Notes under the pieces: generated by a model | The model's input: the letters and a program-made list of their open reading frames with translations, nothing else | What the model was told of the DNA's origin: nothing | Databases searched by the model: none | Origin: Saonia flava | Lineage (GTDB): Bacteria > Bacteroidota > Bacteroidia > Flavobacteriales > Flavobacteriaceae | Assembly (NCBI RefSeq): GCF_011927795.1 | Contig: NZ_JAATJJ010000002.1 | Span: 372,001 to 436,000 of the forward strand | Length of the DNA stretch: 64,000 bases | Reading direction: 5' to 3' | Position numbers and translations under genes: made by a program | Part shown: positions 42,849 to 52,911 of the stretch, piece after piece | Position numbering within the stretch: position 1 is the first letter of the stretch | How the letters are laid out: the number at the start of each line of letters is the position of its first letter

Positions 42849-43598
42849 ATGAAAGATGCCTTAGATAAATTTTCAAAACAATCAACTACTTATAAAAAGT
42901 TTCGGCCCACATACCCCACTGACCTATTCAACTTTTTATACTCTAAATGTCCAAACAAAAATATTGCCTGGGATTGCGGAACGGGTAATGGACAAGTAGC
43001 TCTTATTCTTTCAAAATCATTCGAAAAAGTACTGGCAACTGATATTAGTGAAAAGCAAATACAAAATGCAGAGCAAAAGGAAAATATATTTTATTTTCTA
43101 GAAAGGGCTGAAAAAACTTCCATTTTAAGCAATAGTATTGACCTAATAACTGTTGCCCAAGCCATTCATTGGTTTGACCTTGCTGCATTCAATAAAGAAG
43201 CCAAAAGAGTATTGAAGCCCAATGGAGTAATTGCCATTTGGGGATATGGATTGCTAAGGGTTAATCCTAAGATTAATGAAATAATTGACAGCTTTTACAT
43301 AAACGAAATTGGAAAATATTGGAATGAAGAACGCAAACATGTAGACAACGGTTATAGCTCTATACTATTTGATTTTAATGAAATTAAAATACCAGAAAAG
43401 TTCCAAATTCAAACAAATTGGAATCTAGAACAGCTAGAAGGATATTTTAACTCTTGGTCCAGCGTTCAAAATTACATTGAGCAAAGAGGGATTAATCCTG
43501 TTGATGAGCTAATAAAGAAAATATCATTTGAATGGAAATCAGAAATACAACAAGTTAATTTTCCAATATTTATAAGGGTTGGAAACAACAAAAATTAA
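42849..43598 (+). CDS. Class I SAM-dependent methyltransferase
   Basis: This 249-residue protein has motif I WDCGTGNGQVAL (about 41-52), motif II acidic residue in LATDISEKQ, and post-motif AQAIHWFDLAAFNKEAKRVLKPNGVIAIWGYG. The N-terminal part FSKQSTTYKKFRPTYPTDLF is typical of the UbiE/YcgJ-like group that methylates small molecules. The substrate is unknown. It is the last gene before the conserved chromosome segment beginning at 43737. Confidence 0.88.
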   Translation: MKDALDKFSKQSTTYKKFRPTYPTDLFNFLYSKCPNKNIAWDCGTGNGQVALILSKSFEKVLATDISEKQIQNAEQKENIFYFLERAEKTSILSNSIDLITVAQAIHWFDLAAFNKEAKRVLKPNGVIAIWGYGLLRVNPKINEIIDSFYINEIGKYWNEERKHVDNGYSSILFDFNEIKIPEKFQIQTNWNLEQLEGYFNSWSSVQNYIEQRGINPVDELIKKISFEWKSEIQQVNFPIFIRVGNNKN

Positions 43599-43736
43599 AT
43601 AAACAACAAACCTTGTAGTTCATTATTCTATGCAACATATGCACTAGACACCCTTCTACACTTTTGTAACAGACAACTATTCTAAACTAATCATTAAGCA
43701 CAAAAAATACTTTCTTAACCAAGGGGCATAGAAAAA

Positions 43737-45308
43737 TTATTTTGCAACATTCACGGCCCTTGTTTCACGTATTACTGTCACCTTTACCTGTCCTGGATAT
43801 GTCATATCGGTTTGTATCTTCTGAGAGATTTCAAATGATAGTTGTGCAGCTTTTTCATCGTTTACCTTTTCACTCTCAACAATGACCCTTAGCTCCCTTC
43901 CTGCTTGTATCGCATAAGCTTTCTGTACACCACTAAAACCAAAGGCTATGTCTTCTAAATCTTTTAATCGCTGTATATAAGAATCCAACACCTGTCTCCT
44001 TGCACCTGGTCTGGCCCCACTTATGGCATCGCAAACTTGTACTATTGGGGAAATAAGTGTTTTCATTTCTATTTCATCATGGTGGGCTCCAATAGCATTA
44101 CAAACATCTGGTTTCTCCCCATATTTCTCAGCCCATTGCATTCCCAATATAGCATGCGGGGTTTCTACTTCGGACTCCGTATTAGGAACTTTACCAATGT
44201 CATGTAAAAGTCCGGCTCGCTTGGCTACTTTTGAATTTAATCCTAATTCTGAAGCCATAACACCACAAAGCTTGGCCACTTCCCTTGAATGCTGCAAAAG
44301 GTTCTGCCCATAGGAAGACCTATATTTCATCCTACCTACAGCTCTAATCAGTTCCGGATGCAGTCCATGAATGCCCAAATCTATTACGGTACGTTTACCT
44401 ACCTCAACAATTTCTTGTTCTATTTGCTTCTCTGTCTTCTTTACAATCTCTTCTATACGTGCGGGGTGTATTCTGCCATCGGTCACTAATTTATGAAGTG
44501 ATAATCTTGCCACTTCTCTACGAACCGAATCAAAACAGGAAAGAATAATGGCTTCTGGGGTATCATCAACAATAATCTCCACGCCAGTGGCAGATTCCAA
44601 AGCTCGGATATTTCTACCTTCCCTCCCTATAATTCTTCCTTTAACATCATCCGATTCCAAATTAAAAACAGAAACACAGTTCTCAACAGCCTCTTCTGTT
44701 CCTATTCTCTGTATAGTCTGCACAACAATTTTTCTGGCATCTTGCTCTGCTGTCAACTTAGCTTCTTCCATCATGGATTGAGCATAGGCCATAGCGTCCG
44801 ATTTTGCCGTTTCTTTTAACGATTCCAATAATTGACCCTTCGCTTCCTCAGCGGACAAACCAGATATAACCTCTAATTGTTGCACTTGGCTTTTATGGAG
44901 CTTTTCTAATTCCGCCTGTTTTTTCTCATAGAATTCACTCTTATGATTAACATCCTTTATTTTACTCTCTAATTGATCGTTCAACTTTTTACTTTTGGAA
45001 AGTTCATTGCTTACTTGGGATTCCTTGTCTCGAATACGTTTTTCCGCCTCTCCAATTTTTTTATCCTTATTGATGATTACCTTTTCGTGTTCTGCCTTTA
45101 ATTCCAGGAATTTCTCCTTTGCCTGGAATATTTTATCCTTTTTAATGCTTTCTCCCTCTATACCTGCGCTTTTTAAAATTGTGGCAGCCTCTTTCTTTGC
45201 ACTGGAAATAGTTTTGGAAGCTTTGCCCTTCTCCATAAATTTTGCAATGGCAAATCCTATTGCTAAACCAACAAGAGCGGCAATGATTATAATTGTATTA
45301 GTGTCCAT
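43737..45308 (-). CDS. rny: Ribonuclease Y
   Basis: This 523-residue RNase Y has an N-terminal membrane helix (about 5-22), a long coiled coil (25-200), a KH domain ([20 protein letters not shown], about 213-232), and an HD phosphohydrolase domain with LLHDIGKVP and GAHHDE. It is a membrane-bound endonuclease initiating mRNA decay. In Flavobacteriaceae it regularly sits next to 6S RNA and zapA on the same strand, as here. Confidence 0.97.
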   Translation of the reverse strand: MDTNTIIIIAALVGLAIGFAIAKFMEKGKASKTISSAKKEAATILKSAGIEGESIKKDKIFQAKEKFLELKAEHEKVIINKDKKIGEAEKRIRDKESQVSNELSKSKKLNDQLESKIKDVNHKSEFYEKKQAELEKLHKSQVQQLEVISGLSAEEAKGQLLESLKETAKSDAMAYAQSMMEEAKLTAEQDARKIVVQTIQRIGTEEAVENCVSVFNLESDDVKGRIIGREGRNIRALESATGVEIIVDDTPEAIILSCFDSVRREVARLSLHKLVTDGRIHPARIEEIVKKTEKQIEQEIVEVGKRTVIDLGIHGLHPELIRAVGRMKYRSSYGQNLLQHSREVAKLCGVMASELGLNSKVAKRAGLLHDIGKVPNTESEVETPHAILGMQWAEKYGEKPDVCNAIGAHHDEIEMKTLISPIVQVCDAISGARPGARRQVLDSYIQRLKDLEDIAFGFSGVQKAYAIQAGRELRVIVESEKVNDEKAAQLSFEISQKIQTDMTYPGQVKVTVIRETRAVNVAK

Positions 45309-45337
45309 AGTTATTTTGAATTATATGTATAAAAAAA

Positions 45338-45498
45338 GCCCACATTGGCGGAAGTTTTGTACAAACTCCAATAAACAGGTTTAGGGCTAACAGATTGCTC
45401 AAGGATCCTTTACAAGAAGGCATGCTTTTACAACCTAAACTCACCCTTTTTAAACAAATTAGCGTTGAGTTTGTCAAAAATTAATTACCAATGTGGGC
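45338..45498 (-). ncRNA. ssrS: 6S RNA (6S-Flavo type)
   Basis: This 161-base segment between rny and zapA has closing ends that pair perfectly: GCCCACATTGG on the minus strand at 45498 against CCAATGTGGGC at its 3' end (45348-45338). The inner helices and an asymmetric bulge resemble 6S RNA, which binds RNA polymerase. A run of seven U (45337-45331, minus strand) follows the closing stem, serving as terminator. The location next to zapA is typical of 6S-Flavo. No similarity search was made. Confidence 0.75.
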
Positions 45499-45524
45499 AG
45501 TAACTTTATTTTATTTATAAGAAC

Positions 45525-45821
45525 TTACTTTATTCCAAGCTTAGTATTAACTAAATTATCCAATGCCTTTAAGCGTTCTGTGACCTCCTTGGTGTTTTCC
45601 ATTTGGTCTATTCCTTTTTGCTCAATTTTAGAGGCAAACTGCAGTGCGCACATGGCCAACACGTCCTGTTTGTCCCTAACGGCATAATTTTGTTCAAATT
45701 TCTTGGCCAACTGTTCTATATTCTTTGCAGCCTTTCGTAACCCTTCTTCCTGACTAGGGTCAATGGTCAAAGGATATACCCTATCTGCAATGGAAAGCTT
45801 AATTTTCAGCTTTTCTGCCAT
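45525..45821 (-). CDS. zapA: Cell division protein ZapA
   Basis: The start is MAEKLKIKLSIADRVYPL (an ATG 15 bases upstream is also in frame). The 98 residues follow the ZapA fold: beta-hairpin KLSIADRVYPLTID, EEGLRKAAKNIEQLAKKFEQ, DKQDVLAMCALQFASKIEQ, then a coiled coil. It bundles FtsZ filaments at the division ring. It is downstream of a coiled-coil gene and upstream of 6S RNA. Confidence 0.9.
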   Translation of the reverse strand: MAEKLKIKLSIADRVYPLTIDPSQEEGLRKAAKNIEQLAKKFEQNYAVRDKQDVLAMCALQFASKIEQKGIDQMENTKEVTERLKALDNLVNTKLGIK

Positions 45822-45836
45822 ATTATTTTTGAACAT

Positions 45837-46127
45837 TTATTCAGCTAGTTGGGCAATACAATGATCCAACTCCCTGATTAAGGTATTTATTTTATGCTTA
45901 GCTTCTGTTTTGTTTGTATTACTACCCAGCATTGAGCTTGCCAATTTAAGTGAATTGTACTTTTCTTCCCATTCGCTTATGGAACTTGTAGTTGATTTAT
46001 GCTCATTTTTTACTGAGACCAATTCTTCTTCCAATTTTCTATTAGCCTGGTTAAGCAACTCTAATTTGTGCAATAACTTACTAACTTTATTCTCTAAAGA
46101 ATCAACAATATCAACTAAATCACTCAT
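45837..46127 (-). CDS. Coiled-coil protein, ZapB-like
   Basis: This 96-residue protein is predicted to be coiled-coil along most of residues 3-70 (SLENKVSKLLHKLELLNQAN, RKLEEELVSVKNEHKS). Its end (INTLIRELDHCIAQLAE) is conserved in flavobacterial zapA neighbours. It is probably a division-ring partner of ZapA by context; sequence alone shows only a coiled coil. Its stop abuts the upstream alternative start of zapA. Confidence 0.7.
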   Translation of the reverse strand: MSDLVDIVDSLENKVSKLLHKLELLNQANRKLEEELVSVKNEHKSTTSSISEWEEKYNSLKLASSMLGSNTNKTEAKHKINTLIRELDHCIAQLAE

Positions 46128-46322
46128 TTACAAACTGCAATGCGTTTTACACAAAGTTAACATACATCTAACTACTTAGCAATAGTTTTTTCAATTATTC
46201 TTTAAGTATAACTTTAAGCCTTTGGGAACACCCTGTAGTTCTTGCACATGCCCATTTTAAGAAATATTGGTTTTTATCATTTGAATAGGTTTAATTACTT
46301 TCGTATCAACTTATTTAAAATT

Positions 46323-48014
46323 ATGAGACACTATCTTTTAGCATTCCTTCTCACATTTTCTATAGGCACCCAAGCCCAAAAAACTTATCCTCAAGATGTT
46401 TTTAGATCACCTTTGGATATTCAGTTAATATTGGCGGGCACCTTTGGAGAGTTGCGTTCCAACCATTTTCATTCTGGAATAGATATTAAAACGCAACAAC
46501 GTCAAGGCCTACCCATTTATGCCATTGAAAATGGTACCGTTACTAGAATTAAAATTTCTCTTTGGGGATACGGTAAAGCATTATATGTTGCTCACCCTAA
46601 TGGATACACCTCTGTATACGGTCACTTGCAAAAATTCTCTCCCGAGATTGAAGAATATATTAGAAAAGTACAATATGATAAAAAATCATATGAGGTAGAA
46701 GTTTTTCCAGATTATGGAGAACTAAAGGTTGAAAAAGGGAAAATAATGGCCTATACAGGTAATACTGGAGGTTCCTCAGGACCACATCTTCATTTTGAAA
46801 TACGAAGTAGTATTACTGAAAAACCTACGAATCCCCTCCTCTATGGTCTGGAAGTTAGGGATGCCACGAACCCAACCCTCCTAGGCCTTTTTGGATATCC
46901 CCTTTCCGATGATGCACAACTGAATCAAAGTAAAGAAAAGATTCAATTGAATTTCAGCAAGCAAGCAGATGGCTCCTTTTTGGCCGACAAAGTAAATGCT
47001 ATTGGAACTATAGGTTTTGGTTTTAATGCCTTTGACAGACAAGACTTGGCCGCTAACAAAAATGGAGTTTATGCCGTACAACAGTTGGTCAATGGAAAAG
47101 TATATACAGATTATGATTTTGAAACTTTTTCTTTTACGGAAACACGGTACATAAACACTTTTATTGATTATGCCCATTTTGGAAAATATAGACAACGAAT
47201 ACAAAAATGCTTTAGAACTTCTGGTAACAACTTAAGCATATATAATACGTTGCAAAACGATGGAAAAATAAACATAAAAAATGGTCTTAGTTATACCATA
47301 GAATTGTTGATTACCGATATTGAAGGAAATACGACAAAGGTTAGAATTCCCATAGAAGGCAAGCATCAGGAAACAAAAATAAATAAAGAAACAAACAAGA
47401 CGAACACCTATTTAATTGCTAAAAAACCTAATTCCTATGACCTTGGCAATGCCCAAGTATATTTCCCAGCCAATACATTTTATGAGGATTTTTATATGGA
47501 TTTAAAAAAGGGAACGGATACGGTAACCATTCATAACAACGAAGTGCCCGCCCATCGTAACTTCACCATTACTTTTGATGCTTCCAAATATCCCGAAGAG
47601 GAAAGAAAACAACTCTTTATTGCTAGATTGGACAGTAAAATGAAGCCCAATTATGTATCGACTTATAAAAGAGGAACAACATTTACCACCCGTACCAGAA
47701 ATTTGGGGACCTATACCTTGGCAAAAGATTCCATAGTCCCTGAAATTAGACCTAAAAACTTCAAGGAAAAACAATGGTTGAACAATTATAGATATTTGGC
47801 AGTACATATTTCTGATGACCTAAGTGGTGTGGATACATATTCTGCCACCCTAAACGGTGAGTGGATTTTAATGGAATATGAACCCAAGACCAATACCCTT
47901 ACCTATAATTTTGATGACATAATTCTGGATAAGAAACAATGTACCCTAAAAGTTGTCGTTAAAGATAATGTGGGTAATTCCAGTACCTTTACCAGTATGT
48001 TTTTCAGAAAGTAA
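46323..48014 (+). CDS. M23 family metallopeptidase
   Basis: The start is MRHYLLAFLLTFSIGTQAQ, a clear signal peptide; the frame extends to 46242 but lacks signal character. At 563 residues, the LytM domain lies at about 35-175: FHSGIDIKTQQ (HxxxD zinc box), ENGTVTRI, YVAHPNGYTSVYGHL, and GPHLHFE (HxH zinc box). A C-terminal beta-sandwich part (about 180-563) is family specific. Peptidoglycan hydrolase of the cell envelope. It directly precedes a TonB receptor gene. Confidence 0.92.
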   Translation: MRHYLLAFLLTFSIGTQAQKTYPQDVFRSPLDIQLILAGTFGELRSNHFHSGIDIKTQQRQGLPIYAIENGTVTRIKISLWGYGKALYVAHPNGYTSVYGHLQKFSPEIEEYIRKVQYDKKSYEVEVFPDYGELKVEKGKIMAYTGNTGGSSGPHLHFEIRSSITEKPTNPLLYGLEVRDATNPTLLGLFGYPLSDDAQLNQSKEKIQLNFSKQADGSFLADKVNAIGTIGFGFNAFDRQDLAANKNGVYAVQQLVNGKVYTDYDFETFSFTETRYINTFIDYAHFGKYRQRIQKCFRTSGNNLSIYNTLQNDGKINIKNGLSYTIELLITDIEGNTTKVRIPIEGKHQETKINKETNKTNTYLIAKKPNSYDLGNAQVYFPANTFYEDFYMDLKKGTDTVTIHNNEVPAHRNFTITFDASKYPEEERKQLFIARLDSKMKPNYVSTYKRGTTFTTRTRNLGTYTLAKDSIVPEIRPKNFKEKQWLNNYRYLAVHISDDLSGVDTYSATLNGEWILMEYEPKTNTLTYNFDDIILDKKQCTLKVVVKDNVGNSSTFTSMFFRK

Positions 48015-48018
48015 ACCA

Positions 48019-50487
48019 TTGAAGTGTCTTAAAAATTTTTTAACAATATCCTTTTTTTGTTTTTTCGGTATTAGTTTTGCCCAAACGGCAACCATTACCG
48101 GAGTGGTTTTTAATGAAAACAACGAACCTCTTGCCAATGTAAATATTACTGCCCCTACAAATGGAACTTCTACAGATGCAAATGGTTATTATAATTTGCA
48201 AATAGTATCGGACACCCAAAGCTCTTTGACCTTTTCACACCTTGGACATGAAAAGATTATTCTCGAGAACCTCATCCTAAATAACAATGAAACCTTTGAA
48301 TTTAATCCCGTAATGAAAACAGATGCGGTTCAAATTGATGGGGTTGTAGTTACCCCAGAGGGAAATAAAAGTGTAGAGGGCATTACCAATATATCGCCTC
48401 AATTAGTGAGACAGATTCCAGGGGCCAATGCGGGGATAGAAAATATTCTTAAACTATTGCCCGGAGTGTCCTCCAATAATGAACTGAGCACCCAATATGC
48501 CGTTCGTGGAGGGAACTATGATGAGAATTTGGTCTATGTAAATGAAATTGAAGTCTACCGCCCCTTTTTAATACGTTCTGGACAGCAAGAAGGGTTAGGT
48601 TTTGTAAATAGTAATATGGTTCAGGATTTGGCTTTTTCTTCTGGTGGTTTTCAAGCAAAATATGGGGACAAATTATCTTCTGTATTGGATATCACCTACA
48701 AAAACCCCAACTCCTTTGGTTTACAGATAGGAGCAAGTTTGTTGGGAGCCAATGCAACTTTGGAAACCATGGATAAAAACAAAAAGTTTTCCAGTATAAC
48801 AGGGTTAAGGTATAGAAACAATGGTTTGTTGGTGAACAGTCAACAGACAAAATCTAATTTTAATCCAATCTTTGTAGATGCCCAAAATTTTATGACATAC
48901 CGGTTTTCAACTAAATTCCATCTGAATTTTTTGGGGAATATTTCACTCAACCAATATCAAATAGAGCCTTTGACAAGACAAACCAATTTTGGGACTTTTA
49001 ATGATCCAAAAGCTCTGTTGGTGTTTTATCAGGGAAGAGAAAACAACAAATTTAGTACCACCTTGGGTGCCCTAAAAGGCAATTATTATTTAAATGAACA
49101 TACTACATTAAAACTTATTTCATCTATCTACCACACTACTGAAGAGGAATATTCTGATATTATTGCGCAATATGAACTGGGAGCGGTAAATACCGATTTA
49201 GGGAGTGAGGATTTGGGAGAGGTTACTTCATCAAGGGGTGTTGGTTCACAATTCACTAGAGCGCGGAATGATTTGGATGCCCTTATTTTCAACATTTCAC
49301 ATAAAGGGATTCACTCTAAAGAAAACAAAACTTTGGAATGGGGGGTAAAGTACACACATGAAGACATTCGAGATCAATTGAGGGAATCGGAGTTTATAGA
49401 TTCCGCCGGATTTTCTATACGCCCCCCAAATCCCAATTTCATCAACAACCAGCCAGACGAACCTTTTGATGCTCCAATTGTTCCCTATGAAGGGGTACAA
49501 TCACAAAACTTTATAAAAACCAATCGCCTTTCTGGTTACTTCCAATATGGTAGGCATACACTTTGGGAAGAACACAATATTTATTACAACATTGGTGTTC
49601 GGTCACAACATTGGACTGTTAGTGGTGAAAATGTCACCAAAACCTCCCACACGGTTTTTAGTCCACGGGGACAATTTTCCATAAAGCCAAACTGGGGAAA
49701 AGACATGCTTTTTAGGTTTTCCATGGGCATGTACCATCAACCTCCATTTTATAGAGAATTACGGGATATAAATGGTATTATACAACCCAGCGTAAAAGCT
49801 CAAAAATCAATTCACTTAGTCTTGGGAAATGAATACAGTTTTCTTCTATGGGATAGACCCTTTAAACTAATAAGCGAGGTTTATTACAAGAAATTAAACA
49901 ATGTAAACCCTTATACATTGGAAGATGTTCGTATAAGGTACACTGCGAATAATAATGCAAAAGCTTATGTTCATGGAGCAGAAATGAGGTTGAACGGTGC
50001 TTTTGTTCCCGGGACAGAATCTTGGGTAAGTCTTGGGTTTTTAAAAACAGAAGAAAACATAGATCACAGAGGCTATATTTCCAGGCCAACCGATCAACGT
50101 TTAAAATTTGGAGTGCTCTTTCAAGATTATGTTCCCAATATCCCTAATTTAAAAATGTATTTAAACCTAGTCTATAATACAGGTTTGCCAGGAGGTTCCC
50201 CCAGTTATGCAGACCCTTACATTTTTCAATCCAGATTAAGGGATTATAGAAGGGCAGATTTGGGAATTTCCCATATTTTTGTAAATGAAAAGGATACCTA
50301 TCCAGAAAACCACTGGCTGTATCGATTTAAGGAACTGAGTATTGGTGCTGAGATTTTTAATCTATTCAATAACCAAAATTCCATAACCAATACTTGGGTA
50401 AGGGACGTGGAAAGCAAACAACAATTTGCTATACCCAATTTTATGACAACTCGTGTTTTGAACTTAAAACTGAACATGAGATTTTAG
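48019..50487 (+). CDS. TonB-dependent receptor with carboxypeptidase-like N-terminal domain
   Basis: At 822 residues, the signal peptide LTISFFCFFGISFAQ follows a TTG start at 48019 (LKCLKNF); an ATG further upstream (47968) overlaps the preceding gene and is unlikely. A CarboxypepD_reg-like domain (GVVFNENNEPLANVNITAPT) comes first, then the plug (VYVNEIEVYRPFLIRSGQQEG, GGFQAKYGDKLSSVLDITYK) and a 22-strand barrel ending in LNLKLNMRF with terminal aromatic Phe. It imports a siderophore or nutrient, which the sequence does not specify. Confidence 0.93.
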   Translation: MKCLKNFLTISFFCFFGISFAQTATITGVVFNENNEPLANVNITAPTNGTSTDANGYYNLQIVSDTQSSLTFSHLGHEKIILENLILNNNETFEFNPVMKTDAVQIDGVVVTPEGNKSVEGITNISPQLVRQIPGANAGIENILKLLPGVSSNNELSTQYAVRGGNYDENLVYVNEIEVYRPFLIRSGQQEGLGFVNSNMVQDLAFSSGGFQAKYGDKLSSVLDITYKNPNSFGLQIGASLLGANATLETMDKNKKFSSITGLRYRNNGLLVNSQQTKSNFNPIFVDAQNFMTYRFSTKFHLNFLGNISLNQYQIEPLTRQTNFGTFNDPKALLVFYQGRENNKFSTTLGALKGNYYLNEHTTLKLISSIYHTTEEEYSDIIAQYELGAVNTDLGSEDLGEVTSSRGVGSQFTRARNDLDALIFNISHKGIHSKENKTLEWGVKYTHEDIRDQLRESEFIDSAGFSIRPPNPNFINNQPDEPFDAPIVPYEGVQSQNFIKTNRLSGYFQYGRHTLWEEHNIYYNIGVRSQHWTVSGENVTKTSHTVFSPRGQFSIKPNWGKDMLFRFSMGMYHQPPFYRELRDINGIIQPSVKAQKSIHLVLGNEYSFLLWDRPFKLISEVYYKKLNNVNPYTLEDVRIRYTANNNAKAYVHGAEMRLNGAFVPGTESWVSLGFLKTEENIDHRGYISRPTDQRLKFGVLFQDYVPNIPNLKMYLNLVYNTGLPGGSPSYADPYIFQSRLRDYRRADLGISHIFVNEKDTYPENHWLYRFKELSIGAEIFNLFNNQNSITNTWVRDVESKQQFAIPNFMTTRVLNLKLNMRF

Positions 50488-50496
50488 AAATATTAT

Positions 50497-51150
50497 ATGA
50501 AAAAAATTATTTTTCTGCTTTTTATTTTATGCACTTTGGGCAGCCAAGCCCAAAAAGGAATTTATGAAAGCGGACGCTTTGATGATTTAAGCAAAGACCA
50601 CAAGGTTTTGGCCATCCTTCCATTTCTCGCCAATTTAGATTTAAAAGAAAATCTTTCCAGAAAAGAGTTAAAAGAATTGGAGGAAAGAGAAGGATATGCT
50701 GTACAGAATGCACTGGAAACCTACTTTTCCAGAAGAAAAAAAAGAAAAAAATTTTCTGTGGAGTTTCAAAACATTGAAAATACCAATGCCATTCTTGCAA
50801 AGAATAACATAAATTACGAAAACTTGGATATTTACACCATTAAAGAACTAACCAAAATTTTGGGTGTTGATGGTATTATCAGTGGTAATTTAAATCTTAA
50901 TATCTTGCTTTCCGAAGGCATCAATACAGATATGAATATTGTGGATTATATTCTGGGTGCTTCCAATTATGGCAGAATCGGCATAAAAATTAGCGATGGG
51001 TCCACAGGAAAATTATTATGGAAGTACGAAAAGGAAATCAATAAAAAATCTGGTAAGAATACAATCAATCTAATTGATGGCATGATGAAAAAAGCCACTA
51101 AAAAATTTCCATACGATCGAGAAAAACCTCGGGATAGAAAGAAAAATTAA
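50497..51150 (+). CDS. Secreted protein, possibly LpoB/CsgG-like fold
   Basis: This 217-residue protein has a signal peptide (FLLFILCTLGSQAQ). The mature part starts KGIYESGRF and contains FLANLDLKENLSRKELKELEE, LTKILGVDGIISGNLNLNIL and KISDGSTGKLLWKYEKEIN, a pattern that recalls small periplasmic proteins such as LpoB or CsgG-like ones, but similarity is weak. It lies directly behind the TonB receptor (nine-base gap) and its stop overlaps the end of the convergent cysteine desulfurase gene. Confidence 0.6.
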   Translation: MKKIIFLLFILCTLGSQAQKGIYESGRFDDLSKDHKVLAILPFLANLDLKENLSRKELKELEEREGYAVQNALETYFSRRKKRKKFSVEFQNIENTNAILAKNNINYENLDIYTIKELTKILGVDGIISGNLNLNILLSEGINTDMNIVDYILGASNYGRIGIKISDGSTGKLLWKYEKEINKKSGKNTINLIDGMMKKATKKFPYDREKPRDRKKN

Positions 51151-52295
51151 TCCTGGGCATATTCCTTTAAAACTCCCACCACATAGTCCAATTCTTCTTT
51201 GGTATTGTATTTGGAAAAAGAAAAACGTACGGAGGGCCTTTTTAGCTCTTCTTCAGATAAAATTTCGGTAAGCACATGCGAACCTTTATCACTTCCAGAT
51301 TGGCAGGCGCTACCCCTTGAGCAAGCAATTCCCTTAATATCCAAATGAAAGAGAAGCATTAAGGATTTCTCTGGACTGTAAGGCAAACAAACATTCACCA
51401 AAGAATAGGTGCTCTTTTCCATATCACCAGAATACCCATTAAACTTAGCGGAGGGTAATTCTGTTTTTACTTCTTCAATAAAATATTTTTTTAATCCTTC
51501 CACATAGGCTTTTTCCTTTTCTAAATTGTCATAAGCAGAAACAAATGCTTCTTCCAAACCAATTATATTGTGACAAGCCTCTGTACCAGCCCTAAATCCA
51601 CGCTCCTGTGCCCCACCATATATTAAGGGCCTTAACCCACTATTTCTTTTAATATAGGCAAAACCTACGCCCTTGGGGCCGTGAAACTTATGTGCCGCCG
51701 CAGTAAGAAAATCAATTGGAACTGCCTGCACATCCCATGGATAATGCCCTACGGACTGCACAGTGTCCGAATGAAAAAGAACATCATTTTCCCTACAAAG
51801 ATTCCCAATAGATACAATATCAATTTTGTTACCTATTTCATTGTTCACATGCATCAGGCTTACCAATTTTTTGGTAGCATCTTGTTTCAATAACTCCTCT
51901 ATATGGGAAAGTTTTGGATTTCCAAACTCATCCAAATCAACAAAATGCAATTTTATGCCATACTCCTGTAAGAGTTCTTCTGCCGTGTGCAATACGGCAT
52001 GATGCTCTATTTTTGAAGTTATAATGGTAGTTACCCCCAAATCTCGAACAGCTCCCCTTAGTATCATATTATCTGCCTCGGTACCCCCGGAGGTGAAAAT
52101 AATTTCAGAAGGGTGAGCATTTAAGTACTTTGCAATGGTTTTCCTAGCTTTTTCAATTGCGGTCTTGGTAGACCTTCCAAAACTGTGTGTAGAAGAGGGG
52201 TTCCCATAGAAATTAGCCAGAGAGTCTTGCATTTTCTCAAGAACCTCTGCCCTAATTTGGGTAGTTGCCGCATTGTCCAAATAGACTTTTTTCAT
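51147..52295 (-). CDS. Cysteine desulfurase
   Basis: This 382-residue class V aminotransferase-fold enzyme has SGGTEADNMILRGAV near 69-83, HVNNEIGN, the PLP lysine in AAHKFHGPKGVGFAY (about 198-212), and the catalytic Cys in GIACSRGSACQSGS (about 329-342). It removes sulfur from cysteine for iron-sulfur clusters and tRNA thiolation. NifS/IscS family; the exact subtype is open. It ends converging on the plus-strand gene at 50497. Confidence 0.94.
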   Translation of the reverse strand: MKKVYLDNAATTQIRAEVLEKMQDSLANFYGNPSSTHSFGRSTKTAIEKARKTIAKYLNAHPSEIIFTSGGTEADNMILRGAVRDLGVTTIITSKIEHHAVLHTAEELLQEYGIKLHFVDLDEFGNPKLSHIEELLKQDATKKLVSLMHVNNEIGNKIDIVSIGNLCRENDVLFHSDTVQSVGHYPWDVQAVPIDFLTAAAHKFHGPKGVGFAYIKRNSGLRPLIYGGAQERGFRAGTEACHNIIGLEEAFVSAYDNLEKEKAYVEGLKKYFIEEVKTELPSAKFNGYSGDMEKSTYSLVNVCLPYSPEKSLMLLFHLDIKGIACSRGSACQSGSDKGSHVLTEILSEEELKRPSVRFSFSKYNTKEELDYVVGVLKEYAQD

Positions 52296-52407
52296 TACAA
52301 AGGATTCACTATTAAACTTGTCAAAATTACTTTAAATAAAGTTAATTTCTCCCTAAATGAAATGAAACCTCTAGGAATATCCCCTTTATTTACTTTAAAT
52401 TTGAAAC

Positions 52408-52911
52408 ATGAAACAATTTCTTTTTTTCTGCCTTCTTACCTCATTAATTTCATGTGATGATGGTGACCTACAAATAGAGGTTTTGGATTTTGACGATAGT
52501 ACCATTCAACAGTGCGAAAGTAATGTTACCACTGCTACCCGTATTTTTTTTAAAATAAATGACGATGAGGCGCTTATATTGAACCTACAAAATGGGCTTC
52601 TTAAAAATGAAGTTTCTGACGGCGTAATAACCAGTGCGGTTCCTGGACAATCAAAAATCACTTATCGCATTTTTTCTGACAATGTGAGTAAAAATTATTT
52701 TTGCGATGCTATTCCTCTTGCAGAACCAACAGTAACAGATGAAATTGAAGCCGAAGATGGAGAAGTAAGAATTACTTCTGTCTTAGACGAAGATGGTATT
52801 TCTTTTAAACATAAGATTGAGCTTAGTGGTATTTCATTGGTAACGGAAAATGGTGACCGAATAACAGATTTAAGGATCAGTGATTTTGGTGAGGTTATCA
52901 CCAAGCCCTAA
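52408..52911 (+). CDS. Lipoprotein of unknown function
   Basis: This 167-residue protein has a lipoprotein signal (LLTSLISC, Cys16). The mature part is acidic and beta-rich, with a pattern of ISGISLV- and TITYRI-type strands and DGEVRITSVLDEDG near the end. No family recognised. It is probably an envelope protein; its end adjoins the convergent Smr gene at 52912. Confidence 0.75.
   Translation: MKQFLFFCLLTSLISCDDGDLQIEVLDFDDSTIQQCESNVTTATRIFFKINDDEALILNLQNGLLKNEVSDGVITSAVPGQSKITYRIFSDNVSKNYFCDAIPLAEPTVTDEIEAEDGEVRITSVLDEDGISFKHKIELSGISLVTENGDRITDLRISDFGEVITKP

Noticed and set aside
1..43600. Insertion sequences or a transposon as source of R1 and R2
   Set aside because: No transposase, no terminal inverted repeats and no target duplications at the repeat edges; edges match attC cleavage positions.
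50522..50800. Minus-strand ORF of 92 codons in the gene at 50497
   Set aside because: Shadow of a well-supported secreted protein; low-complexity Phe runs come from AAA/AAG codons on the other strand.
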